From NCBI RefSeq assembly GCF_021155765.1, contig NC_060106.1, forward strand, positions 13,666,031-13,730,030: a stretch of DNA of 64,000 nt, in the 5' to 3' direction. The notes below the pieces were generated by a model, which was not told the DNA's origin, did not search any database, and worked only from the letters and a program-made list of their open reading frames with translations. Each line of letters begins with the position of its first letter. The first letter of the stretch is position 1. Of the stretch, positions 49,601 through 60,000 are shown piece by piece. The position numbers were made by a program, and so were the translations under genes. This DNA is from Diprion similis. Taxonomy: Eukaryota; Arthropoda; Insecta; Hymenoptera; Diprionidae.

Positions 49601-51281
49601 CTAAAAAATTGGTGTCTCATTTACTGCCAAAGAGATTCCAAGTCAGCAGAAGACTTCGGCCAGATGTTCCCAAAGGTCAGTGAGGCCATGGGAATGCAAG
49701 TTTCTAGTGGCCGTCTAATTAAGCTAAGAGATGATCGAACCGAAACTTTCCTAAGAGAGTTAAGACAAAATATTGCCCCGCAAATGGAAATTATGGTTAT
49801 TGTGTTTCCTACACTTCGCAATGATAGATATGCAGCTGTCAAAAAGTGAGTAGAAATACTGACCAAGGTTAACATGGTAGATAACTGAATGTTCATAACC
49901 GAACGGAAATATGTTGGTATTATTGTTGTTCGTAATCACTATTTATATATTATTAATAAATTTTTCCCAGACTTTGCTGTGTTGAAATGCCAATTGCATC
50001 TCAAGTGATAATTTCTAGAACAATAAATCGTCCAGACAAGCTCAAAAGTGTTACCCAGAAAATTGCCTTGCAAATAAATTGCAAGCTTGGTGGCACTCTA
50101 TGGGCCTTAAAATCACCCATGGTATGTTGAATTGAAAAATATAAATTTTGTTACATTTATTTTATTCACCCTTTTTACTCGACATTTTTAATTCGTGTCA
50201 AGTTAAAAATTGTGGTTTTATACTTGTACAGGATAATGTTATGGTCTGTGGGATTGATATACATCATGCAGGTGCCGGCCAGAGCAAACATGGAAGTGTT
50301 GCTGGTTTTGTGGCCAGTCTTGATAAACCTTTCACACGATGGTTCAGCAAAGTTTGTCTGCACAGACCTAATCAAGAGTTAATTGACGCTCTAAAAGTGT
50401 GCCTGATTTCTGCATTGAAGGTTTATTTCAAGGTACTTAATGTAACCTCGTAACATGCATTAATTATGTAATGCAACTATTGTGCAATTGCTAACTTTCC
50501 GTAGTTTCTTCTTACCTACTTTTCCAAGCAAAAGATTAGACAATACTCACTTTTTGGACAACTCCAATACACTTACTACTCTTACTTACATTACTTACAC
50601 ACGTACCCATTCTCAGGTTAATCAGCGTTTTCCTACTCGAATAATAATATATCGTGATGGTGTGGGCGATGGTCAATTGGAGGTTGTCAAAAATTTTGAA
50701 GTGAAGCAACTGGAAGAATCCTTTGTGTTGATTGCCCCAGACTATAAGCCCACGCTTACTGTCATCATCGTACAAAAGAGGATCAATACAAAAATTTTCT
50801 TGAACGAGGTGAGAATATACCACGTGTAAATTTGTAAACTTTTACAATCTAGGTATCCGGGAAGTTCGTGTAGTACAGAATACCTGTTGTCGATTCATTG
50901 GAAAATACCACTAAGACTAATTACTTCAATGTTTTAATTTTTGTATTACAGGGAAACCGTTTGGCTAATCCTCCCCCTGGAACAGTGGTGGACCACACAA
51001 TAACACGTCGTAACTATTACGACTTTTTCTTAGTTAGTCAAAACGTTCGTCAAGGTACCGTTTCACCAACTCACTACTTGGTTATTCATGACACAAGTGA
51101 TATGAAGGCTGATTATGTGCAAAGACTGAGCTTTAAACTCTGCCACATGTACTACAACTGGCCAGGTACCATTAGAGTACCTGCCCCTTGTCAATACGCG
51201 CACAAACTTGCGTTTCTAGTCGGTCAGAGTATACAAATGGATCCTGCCCAAATGTTGGCAGAAAAACTTTTTTATCTGTAG
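46608..51281 (+). CDS. AGO3: Argonaute-3 (Piwi clade), piRNA ping-pong slicer
   Basis: Piwi-family endonuclease that binds sense piRNAs in germline nuage and slices transposon and precursor RNA in the ping-pong cycle. The model is join(46608..46614, 46974..47340, 47487..47642, 47780..47978, 48059..48372, 48485..48764, 49002..49349, 49595..49845, 49971..50121, 50232..50432, 50617..50808, 50952..51281): 931 residues, all GT-AG, all phases matching. Order: RG-rich N-terminus (1-125), N domain ([13 protein letters not shown]), PAZ (about 325-450, with [18 protein letters not shown]), MID (to QINCKLGG) and PIWI. Catalytic Asp700 (VCGIDIHH), Asp772 ([11 protein letters not shown]) and His906 (YAHKLAFL) are present, so slicer activity is expected. 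It ends EKLFYL, as AGO3 does. Assignment to AGO3 rather than Piwi/Aubergine rests on remembered similarity across the N-terminus and MID. Small introns (73-359 bases). Confidence 0.93.
46974..47340 (+). CDS. AGO3: AGO3 exon 2: RG-rich N-terminal tail
   Basis: Encodes three copies of an RG-x-LL-x-x-KK motif (residues 19-29, 59-71, 110-122) separated by Pro/Ser/Gln linkers. RG dipeptides in Piwi tails are substrates for symmetric arginine dimethylation and bind Tudor proteins. Donor CC|GTAAGT. Confidence 0.92.
47487..47642 (+). CDS. AGO3: AGO3 exon 3: linker to N domain
   Basis: Encodes [19 protein letters not shown] through RKGVSGT. Acceptor AAACAG, donor AT|GTGAGT. Confidence 0.92.
47780..47978 (+). 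CDS. AGO3: AGO3 exon 4: N domain
   Basis: Encodes [17 protein letters not shown] through HLAQPLPQN, with [16 protein letters not shown] typical of Piwi N domains. Acceptor CTTATAG, donor AAT|GTAAGT, phase 0. Confidence 0.93.
48059..48372 (+). CDS. AGO3: AGO3 exon 5: start of PAZ
   Basis: Encodes [35 protein letters not shown] and the PAZ strand [17 protein letters not shown] through VRDL. Acceptor TATGTAG, donor AT|GTAAGT. Confidence 0.94.
48485..48764 (+). CDS. AGO3: AGO3 exon 6: PAZ 3'-end pocket
   Basis: Encodes [34 protein letters not shown] and [18 protein letters not shown], the PAZ core that holds the piRNA 3' end. Acceptor ATTACTAG, donor GAG|GTAAGA. Confidence 0.94.
49002..49349 (+). 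CDS. AGO3: AGO3 exon 7: linker 2
   Basis: Encodes [18 protein letters not shown], the [14 protein letters not shown] motif universal in Piwi proteins, then [16 protein letters not shown] and [15 protein letters not shown]. Acceptor CAACAG, donor ACA|GTAAGT. Confidence 0.94.
49595..49845 (+). CDS. AGO3: AGO3 exon 8: MID domain
   Basis: Encodes [20 protein letters not shown] through NDRYAAVKK. The true frame starts at the acceptor CGTTATAG. Another frame is open across the acceptor and is a shadow. Donor AA|GTGAGT. Confidence 0.93.
49971..50121 (+). CDS. AGO3: AGO3 exon 9: MID to PIWI
   Basis: Encodes [18 protein letters not shown] and [20 protein letters not shown], which carries the basic and polar residues that anchor the guide 5' phosphate. 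Acceptor TTTTTCCCAG, donor ATG|GTATGT. Confidence 0.94.
50232..50432 (+). CDS. AGO3: AGO3 exon 10: PIWI, first catalytic Asp
   Basis: Encodes [18 protein letters not shown] (catalytic Asp700), [18 protein letters not shown] and [19 protein letters not shown]. Acceptor TTGTACAG, donor AAG|GTACTT. Confidence 0.94.
50617..50808 (+). CDS. AGO3: AGO3 exon 11: PIWI, second catalytic Asp
   Basis: Encodes [18 protein letters not shown] (Asp772) and [18 protein letters not shown]. Acceptor CATTCTCAG, donor GAG|GTGAGA. Confidence 0.94.
50952..51281 (+). CDS. AGO3: AGO3 exon 12: PIWI C-terminus and stop
   Basis: Encodes [38 protein letters not shown], the catalytic His906 in [14 protein letters not shown], and ends EKLFYL followed by TAG. 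Confidence 0.95.
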   Translation, partial: GNRLANPPPGTVVDHTITRRNYYDFFLVSQNVRQGTVSPTHYLVIHDTSDMKADYVQRLSFKLCHMYYNWPGTIRVPAPCQYAHKLAFLVGQSIQMDPAQMLAEKLFYL

Positions 51282-53622
51282 GAACTTGCGCCGTTTTCTC
51301 GAGTACAGAGTAATTGGCGCAGTTACCCACGTGGGATACACGTGAAAACAAAGTTCATTAGATTTTTAAGACTGTTTTTCAGACTATCGTATACACGATG
51401 ACCCAAGCATCCTTGAAGCATCGGCTTTTCTATTCAGATAATCCGCGTCTTCCTTCAGTAGACTACGAATTCGTTCGGTAATGAATTTTAATGCAGTATT
51501 AACTGAAAACTATCAATGTTTCAATTTATATAAAAAAATTTCGTTACCAGCTCATGTCTACAATACAGGACAGAGCCTTTTTGTCAGTCAGACAAGACCA
51601 TTACGTGTTGCATAAATACGTAAAGCTAAACTACAAGTGGTTCGTTTTTTTTTCCGTTTTTGTTATTAATAATTTTACTATTATTTAAGAACGAGATCAT
51701 GTCGTTATGGCATACAATATGTGAGTGTCATGTATGCCACTTACAGATTCTTTCTACTGTCGATATATTTGTGTTTAACATTCGATTCTTAAAAAAAAAA
51801 ACAAGCCATGATAAAGCTTCAAGGCGAAAATCTAGCATTTCTAATCACTATATAATACTCACAAAAAAATTGATTTAAGTCAAATTTGTTATAGTACCTA
51901 AACTAGGATAACTTGAAGAAAGTTCTGTTGTATTCATCAATTAATTTTATTTCTCCAACCTCGACACGTGTCGGATAAACCTAGATAACATTAATATGCT
52001 ATACCAAATATTATGGATATATCTAATTGTTGTTACCCAACGCTAAAGCTGTGACTAAAATCGTTGATAAGGTCTTACTTATCTTGATATGTCTTCAGAG
52101 CTAGGATAAAGATATAATGTTAGTATTACGAATTAATCGTGAACGTAATTACTATTTCCTCGTTTGAATTAATTGTTATCAAAGAGTTATATTATTTCAC
52201 AACTTTTATAATAATGTAGAAACAAAGAATCTCCATTATTAAAACTCTAAAGAAAGCTAATTTTCGGTATGAAGTGATAATCCAATTTTCTTTGCTCGCG
52301 AAAATATATTCTATGTAGAACTCTTTTTTATACAAATAAATTAATGCATACTAATTTTATTGTACCCAATTCCTTACACATGCGTATAATGTTTCAAAGA
52401 TTAGAAAGTATTTTCAAAAACAAGATAATTAAGGGGTCTGACTGAGCCTGGAAATCACAAATTTTCTAGATGCTTAAAGAATTATTCAACAAAATTATTA
52501 TGTGTTCATTTTCCCGCGTAAGCTCCTGATCTGAATCGTGAAGTGGAATTTTTTCCATTGCATGACTTGGAGAATCTAAGTGCGAGATTTATTAAGTAGA
52601 ATGAAAAAGTATGATTAGAGCGATCGAAGATTCGCCTCGTCCGGGAAAAACGATCTTCAACATACCCGTGCGAAAAAAAGGCACAGACGGCACAGAGAAT
52701 CATTTTACCCGGACCATAGATTTCCTAAATACATTATTAGCATTCTTTACTTCGGGCGAACAATTCTGCTCGCATACACTGGAACACGAGGGGCCCATGT
52801 GGCGTATAGCTAGTATCGCGTATCGAGTCGCGCTGCCTTCGGTTGAGCGAGTAGCGCCTGCGTACAGCTTGTTTACAACTGCGGAGCTTAACCATACACA
52901 TGACCTTTCCAAGATGGATACGAACGCCTATTTTATTGCCTAGCGTGTAATTAGAAAATCTGTGCGTACCGCGGATCTGTGACGCGTTGTTTTGTATCCG
53001 TCGTAAGCAGTGGAACGTCGTGTCTTGTCCCTTGATTATCATTGATAATGCACGGGGGTTTGCGGACTCGAATTCGCTCCAAATAAGGAATTTCTGCACT
53101 CGTCAAATTTTCACCTCGCGGCAGATGTGACCACTCTATGCATATTTTTCGAATATACCTTTACGAGTGTTTTTATTCGCGGGTGGATCTTACATGTGTG
53201 GAAAAGTATTTCAATTTAGATATATTTAGGTATCTGCCTTACATGCCTCTCATTTACCTTACACACGACGTGTTTTGGTATTGCCTCGTATTGCGCATGA
53301 AAAATTACCCTGCCCTTGGCAGTAGCCTATTTACTCGGCAAGCATTTTACGCAAGTCGCGATTGTGAGTTCAACCACCCACCCACCTGCGCGTATCGTCC
53401 TGCTACTACTGTTCCTCGGCACAACCTGCTTAATTCAAAATTGTACGAATTTTTGACTCGGGCGCGGTTTATGATCGGGAGCATGTAAAGCAACACCTTC
53501 GTGCATGTGGAACGGCGGCGTGGAATGTAAATGGTGCTCCTCGTAATCGCCCCCGCGTTCATAATCCATCACCAAGAACGCAATTCCTAACCTCAATTCG
53601 CTATCCTCGATCCTCGGGCGGG
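51282..53622. other. AGO3 3' region and chico 5' region
   Basis: AT-rich to about 52500 (AGO3 3' UTR; an AATAAA occurs at 52335-52340), then more GC-balanced sequence that should hold the chico promoter and 5' UTR. Open frames at 52611-52943 and 53138-53488 are unrecognised and lack splice context. No TATA or initiator/DPE pair was found near the chico start. Confidence 0.5.
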
Positions 53623-54007
53623 ATGTCTTCGGGCAGGAGCCCAGTTTCCCCGTCGGGCGGTCCGGTCATTAAATCCGGTACCCTACGGAAGCTCAAAACT
53701 ACCAAGAAGAAATATTTCGTACTTCGCGGCGAGGCTCCCGGATTTAGCGCGTGTTTGGAGTATTATGACAGCAAGAAGAAATTTGAGAACAAGCAGCCTC
53801 CGAAACGAAGTATATCATTGCACAGCTGTTTCAACATCAATAAGCGCGTTGACACCAAATATCGTAACGTCATTGCTCTTTATACCAAAGACGAATGCTT
53901 CTGCTTGATTCTCGACAGTGAAAAAGAACTCGACGATTGGTTAAACTCTATGCTTCTTCTCCAAGGAGGAGATGTCCCCGATGGCGAACAGCCTCGTCCT
54001 ACGTTTG
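53623..54007 (+). CDS. chico: chico exon 1: PH domain
   Basis: Encodes MSSGRSPVSPSGGPVIKSG, the PH core LRKLKTTKKKYFVLRGE and the closing helix SEKELDDWLNSMLLLQ. Donor G|GTGAGA, phase 1. The PH domain targets IRS to membrane phosphoinositides near the receptor. Confidence 0.95.
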
Positions 54008-57000
54008 GTGAGATTCGTTGCTATTTTCTTTTCGAATTCCATTCAGTGATCTTAATTAACTTGTGTACGATCATCTTTTTTTGCATCAATTTTCAGAACA
54101 CGTTTGGCAGGTCACGATGCAGAAAAAAGGACTTGGAGAACGCAGAAACATTCAAGGACCATACAGACTATGTCTAACTGATCAAACATTAAGCTTGGTC
54201 AAAATCGGAGCTAAAAACAACTCAGACTCCATCGTATTTTCTGTAAGTGAATTGATCTTGATGTGATCATCGTTTATTACAAATATCTTTGTATCTCCTT
54301 TTGAAAATTATCTAGCATTGCAGATATATAATATCAGAATATTTCATCAAATACAAATCTCTTTTTCTCATATTCTCATTCATTTCTTTCATGCAGCTGA
54401 TGTGCATCAGGCGATGTGGCTACATGGATCGCATTTTTTATATGGAGGTGGGCAGGTCGGCGGTGACAGGGGTAGGAGAATTTTGGATGGAAACGGAAGA
54501 TAGCAACATTGCGCATAATATGCATGCAGCTATTTTAAACTCTATGAGCAACACGAGTAGTAGTAAAGAGGAATTTGGGCCACGACCGAGAACACGCAGT
54601 TCCTCGGCAAATGAAGCCAGCAAGCCAATATCTGTACTTCAACGTCGCCCAACTCACACTGGGCAAAAACTGCACGGCTTTTCTCCATCAGGTGAGTTTT
54701 GGATTTGATAGTTTTTTGACTTTTTTATATATCGAAGACTTTCTATAGTGTAGTGTCGATGAAAGTTTTTTAACGGTTCATCGCAGAGTGTCACTTAGTT
54801 TACATTTTTATTCGTGTGAATAGTTTTCAAATGACGTGTTTATTGTGTGCAACATGTTAGACATTATGATTAACTGTTCCAGTCTAGATGTATTGAATTT
54901 TTTCGTAACTTTCAATGTTACTGTCATTATTATTATGATGATGATGATGATTATGATGATGATGATGATATGACAATGATTGTCATATGAAACAAGCTAT
55001 GATGATGATCATAATGATGACGACAATGATAACCATGATAACCACGATGGCGATGATGGCCATAATGGACTCTGCTGTAATAGTAGTGATAAACACATTA
55101 GCTTCCCGAATGTCATTTATGCTGAGTACATACCTTATATATTAACAATCATATAATTTTGTTGGTGGGTTCTAAACAATAGGAATTGGACACCATAATA
55201 CTTGGAACAAGAATAATAGCAAGTCGCGATCAGTTTTTGTCACATTCTTCAAGAACTTTTCACTTCAGTCACGTTTCTTATTGTACCATAATTATACGTG
55301 TATGAACAGTTTCTTCTGCTTTTTTGTACCGCTGTTATATGTCTTATATTAGTGCAAAAACAGAGTGTACTGAATGTTTTTTATATATGAATCATTGCGG
55401 TAATTATGTCACATGTTTTCCAATTTTACTGAGGTTAAGCATATAATTTGAATTACGCAGAAGATTATTTGAATGTGAATTCGAATTTGAATCCTAATAC
55501 ACCATTTTGTTATAAGATGGTATATGCTCGTTACTGATCGAGAAAGCTAGGATAGGTCAGAGAATTGTATTCAAAGTATAGATGCATTTATAAATTGATA
55601 ACTTTGTTCGAGAAGAATGAAAGTAAGATCTGAGATATTTCCTATAACCTACAGTATGATTACAGTTGGTAACGAAAACTTTTATCACAGATTCTCAAGA
55701 TCAAAGTTATTGAAACCATGTCGAAACAGTAAATTGGTAGCAGTAAAGTCAATAAAAATCATGTGAGAACTAGGATTTCTTCATGTTACAATTTCCAGGG
55801 AATTTAGTCCCCTTCAAATTATTACTTTTCTTACTGCTACCAATGGCTTGACCCCAACTAGTGATGCCTCAATAACATTTTCATCACGTATCCGCAATTC
55901 CATTCAAGTGGAAGGCAGTCAATACTCATAGGATGTAAAAGATAAAAGTGGTTATACTAAAATTTCTGAACAAAAGATATTACCAAGCATATTGGATCAT
56001 GCTGGACTTTAAGATCAAGCCGGTCTTTAAAATTTAGACAATTCAATTTTTCGAGTTTCAATCAAATGTAAATTCAGTTCAGTGAACACTGTAATCAATG
56101 TAGGCAACAAAGTCGTGGCTTTTTGAAGTGTTTAATTTCTCATCAGTTTAAATCTAAATATTGCTTTGCGATGGACCATGATCAAGTTATGAAGCGCACA
56201 CGCTTTTGTATTGCCTATGCCATGCGTCGGGTATCGTTGTCTCGAATTGTTAGGACATGGCACAGCACAACTTAGCTTTAGAGTAACACACCTGGGTTGC
56301 GGGCTTTACAGAGGAACAGAAGACTTGCAAGGAACAAGCGGATCCGTTGAGGGAGCTGAACAACCCTGCCTCTGCTCCTTCGCAGAGTAGTCATTCACAG
56401 AGTATCTCCTCTTCCAATACACTCATGGGTCTGTTTTCTGTCACAGTAGTTGTACAGTCCTCTCTTCTAAAGTGTCGAGTTCATTTGAGATCCAGTCTGC
56501 TGATGCTGCTGGTGGCTATGGATTTATTCAATAGCTTGTTGCTCAATCCTTGCTTGCCACCGGGCGTATACGGATCTCGAATAGACTATACATATATTGA
56601 TTCGACTAGTTTTTGCTTTTTGTAACATCGCTGAGTACGGGAATTTTTCACTTTTGAATAGTAATATTTGGCATAGAGTGTGATTATTTCCATGCTTGGC
56701 AGTCGTTGCTTAGAGCATGAACGGATTCCTACAGAGTAATAATCGTACTTATTGATGTTTAATATTATTCACAGGGGTATACGTTCTTTTATGTTGTCTT
56801 TTACACAAAAATGGTATCTGGTGGTTTTGGTCTTGGTTATCCAAAATGATCTAATGAATTCAATGTGTCATCACAATCAATCATCACCATTTGAGTTCAC
56901 TTAACCATTTATGTGTAACTCCAAATTAATTGTGCATAATTAACCGAAAATATTTATTGAAATTCATACAATTTCATTCAATTTATTGTTTTATAAGCTT

Positions 57001-60000
57001 ATGCTGAATTTATACAAAATTTTACAACATTTAAAAGATGGCCAATGCGAAACATTTGATTATTACAACTTTTCATTACTCCATTAAATGATCTAAACTT
57101 TCTTTTCATATTTTCTATTGTTTCAATTTATAATCGATTGCCAGGGGTTGGTGAACAAATTTAGCTTACGATACGACTATATATTTTCTACATAAAATGT
57201 GCCAATAATTGTATTTTTTTTGAGAAATGCGTACTCAAAAGTTTTTGCCAGGTGACAAACAGTAGAATCTTAATATACATAGGCTGAAGTTCTTTTTCAA
57301 CCAAAAAGATAAATTTCCGTTGGTTTGTGTTGCATCTATCAAAAATATATTATTGTAATATGTTATTGTGTGATGTGAAGTATCAACGTTGGGTGTTGTC
57401 TCATTGTGGCAATGATTGTTAATGTCATTGTGAGTGATAGTCGATCGAAGTAGTCTTCAATCGAGGGTGTCGAGACAGTTAGCTGTATGGTTTACAGCGC
57501 TTGCTGCTGCTGGGACTGGGGTTGCTGCAGGACATACTGGGAGTACCTTGACTAATGCCAACACCACCGCGAATAGACGTCGTCACTCAGTTGCCAGTCA
57601 CCCTCACCCTGCCTCCTCTCAATCTAATCAAATCACAATCACCACCGCCTCGACCACAACTACGACAGCTACCACCACATTATCCCATCAGAGAACCTTG
57701 TCGCTGCCCCTAGCTGCTGCTGTTGTCAATCAATCGCAACCATCTAAAAGATCCGTTTTACGCTGTATGTATTTTAGTTTCAATGTAAATCAGCCACACA
57801 TTTTTTCTTAAGGTGTCGAGCAATAATAGTCGAAATTGCCAATTATGTTAGAATTTTTTTTTATACACTGTTAAATTGAATGATTGAATTGAATATCATT
57901 TATGTACATGATTGGATGTTTGGTAGTTCCAAGAGTTGTGAAACTTGTTAGGAATGTTTATCACTGATCATAAATTGTTTGGATTGTCCAGATTCTCAAG
58001 AAAATTCTTCACAATAATATTTGTAAATGTTTTTTGTTTCGTATCATGCAATGTTATTCGTATTGTTCGCATTGTTGTATCATAGGTGATTACTTCTAGA
58101 TGAAGAATCCGAATAACCAAACATGTATTTCAGTGTTAACGTCATATAATAACCTCTGCATGTGGCACAACCTGAGCAATTCGCACAAAAATGATTTATG
58201 GCTTACATGTATCCGTAATATGTAATTAACTGTGGTATTAGTTATTAAAGTATACAGTGAGGATGAAAGTTTTCAGTCACTCACATCCTAATAAAAAAAA
58301 TTTCTTTTCAGTTTATGCAATTTTAATTAGAAGCATTGAAGTTGATTAAATTTTTCTACCATGAAAAAATACGATGAAATTTAATAGAGTACATGAAATT
58401 AATTAAATTGTCATGCTATTAAGCATTTTTTTTACAGTTGCGCTTCTCTCTTGACTACTAATCACCAGGCATTTTTTTGATATATTTTCTTTATCTAATG
58501 ACTATTTTCACTTCTTTAAGTAGCTTCATTTTTTTATTCAATCATGTAATATAATGCTTGCTATAAATATTTATTACTGTGTGTATTTGTAAATGCAAGT
58601 AACCAATACTGAGCTAATGCTGGGACAGTGTGCTTTTCGGAAAATTATATTCTTTTGCTTTCCAACTATAATATCAGTAATATTCATTGCAGGTACAACA
58701 GGGCGTGAACGATGCGACAGTCTTCCATCAAGAGCACGTACTTCAAGCGAGGGTCATCCTACGATCATAATGGGTCATTCAAGAGCAGCTCACCTTGCAC
58801 CCAATATACCACGACCTCATTCTATGTGTGGTAAAGGATTGTCCTATTCTCCACCAGTTTCTTCTATGCCAATAAGCCCTGCATCTGGGGCTTGTTCCAC
58901 GGATTCTGCGGGCTCTTCACTTTCTATGGATGACGGAGGAGAAAGCATTTTGGAGGAAGGGCCAGCCTCCAGATATGGTCATTCACTGACACCTGATGAA
59001 CCGGTTATTATGGAAGAAAATGGTGATGACTACACTATTTGGTCTTCTGGAAATCCTCAGCATAAATATTCACCTCTATTCAAGTCTCAGTCACCTTCTC
59101 AAGTATGTATGTTATTTTAATGTTAAAACAAGAAAAAAAAATTTGACGAGTTTACAATTTTTATTAGATTTTAACCGTTGTCTTGCAACATACTTCTTTT
59201 GTTAGTAGGGTCTAGAAAGTACTAAGTAGTAAGTTCACTTGACACAGAAATATTTGGAGATTACTAATCATCTGTTTTGTTAACAGCAGAGTTCTTACAT
59301 GGAGATGTATAGTCCTTGTGGTTCAAGTCCTGGCAAGGGGGGAGCTTACATGCCTATGAGTCCTGCAACCAATGCTCATTCGCATTCTCGAGCGTCATCC
59401 CTCGTGGAGGAAGTAACCACAATACCTGATGGCTATGTACCTATGGCACCTGTTGGCGACGATGGTTACGTTGACATGGATCCTGCCAATCCTAACAACG
59501 GCCATTTTCCTGATGATATGTCTCAACATGGAGGTAGCAGCTGTTCAGTCACATCTGGGACTCCCAGTACAGATTTAAGGTTCTCCGAGTATCACCTGGA
59601 CAAGGTGACCAGTTATCTTGCACCTGGTGAGGACTTACAGTCCAGGCCCACCAGAGCATACTCCGTTGGGTCTAGACCAGAACCTGCCAACAGACAACGC
59701 AAGAATAGGTAAGTAGCTTATACATAGGACGACGATTAAGAAACTTTTTTTTATTGTTCTCATTATATTTATACATGTTTTGTTTAGTCTAAAATTGAAC
59801 CGAACAAATTCGAATGCTACAAGCGAAAAATTACTTTGCTTCCAGACTAGAAATAGCGCAGCAAGAGTCCGTAAGGGTTCGAGCATTTTCGGTAGGAAGT
59901 CGATCGAAGAGACCCGAAATTGGGAGGTTAGCAAACGTGGTTGCTACTCCTCTGCCTGTTGGTTCGGATCACTCTACTTCAAGCAAGTCTAACTCCGCCC

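Larger units (their letters stand above)
54692..58692 (+). other. chico intron 3 (4 kb)
   Basis: The longest chico intron; it holds a GAT/ATG triplet repeat and the two candidate cassette exons. The rest is AT-rich without recognisable features. Confidence 0.6.

Noticed and set aside
49595-49663. Continuous reading through the AGO3 exon 8 acceptor in another frame
   Set aside because: The frame reading [12 protein letters not shown] fits the family and the phase from exon 7; the other frame does not.
52611-52943. 110-codon plus-strand frame between AGO3 and chico
   Set aside because: No recognisable domain and competing open frames on the other strand; likely chance in the chico upstream region.
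53138-53488. 116-codon plus-strand frame just before chico
   Set aside because: Tyr/Phe/Cys-rich without domain; not in frame with the PH exon start.
57434-57811. Separate small gene starting upstream of the chico cassette exon
   Set aside because: The upstream part lacks coding character; only 57531-57764 has splice sites and phase that fit chico.
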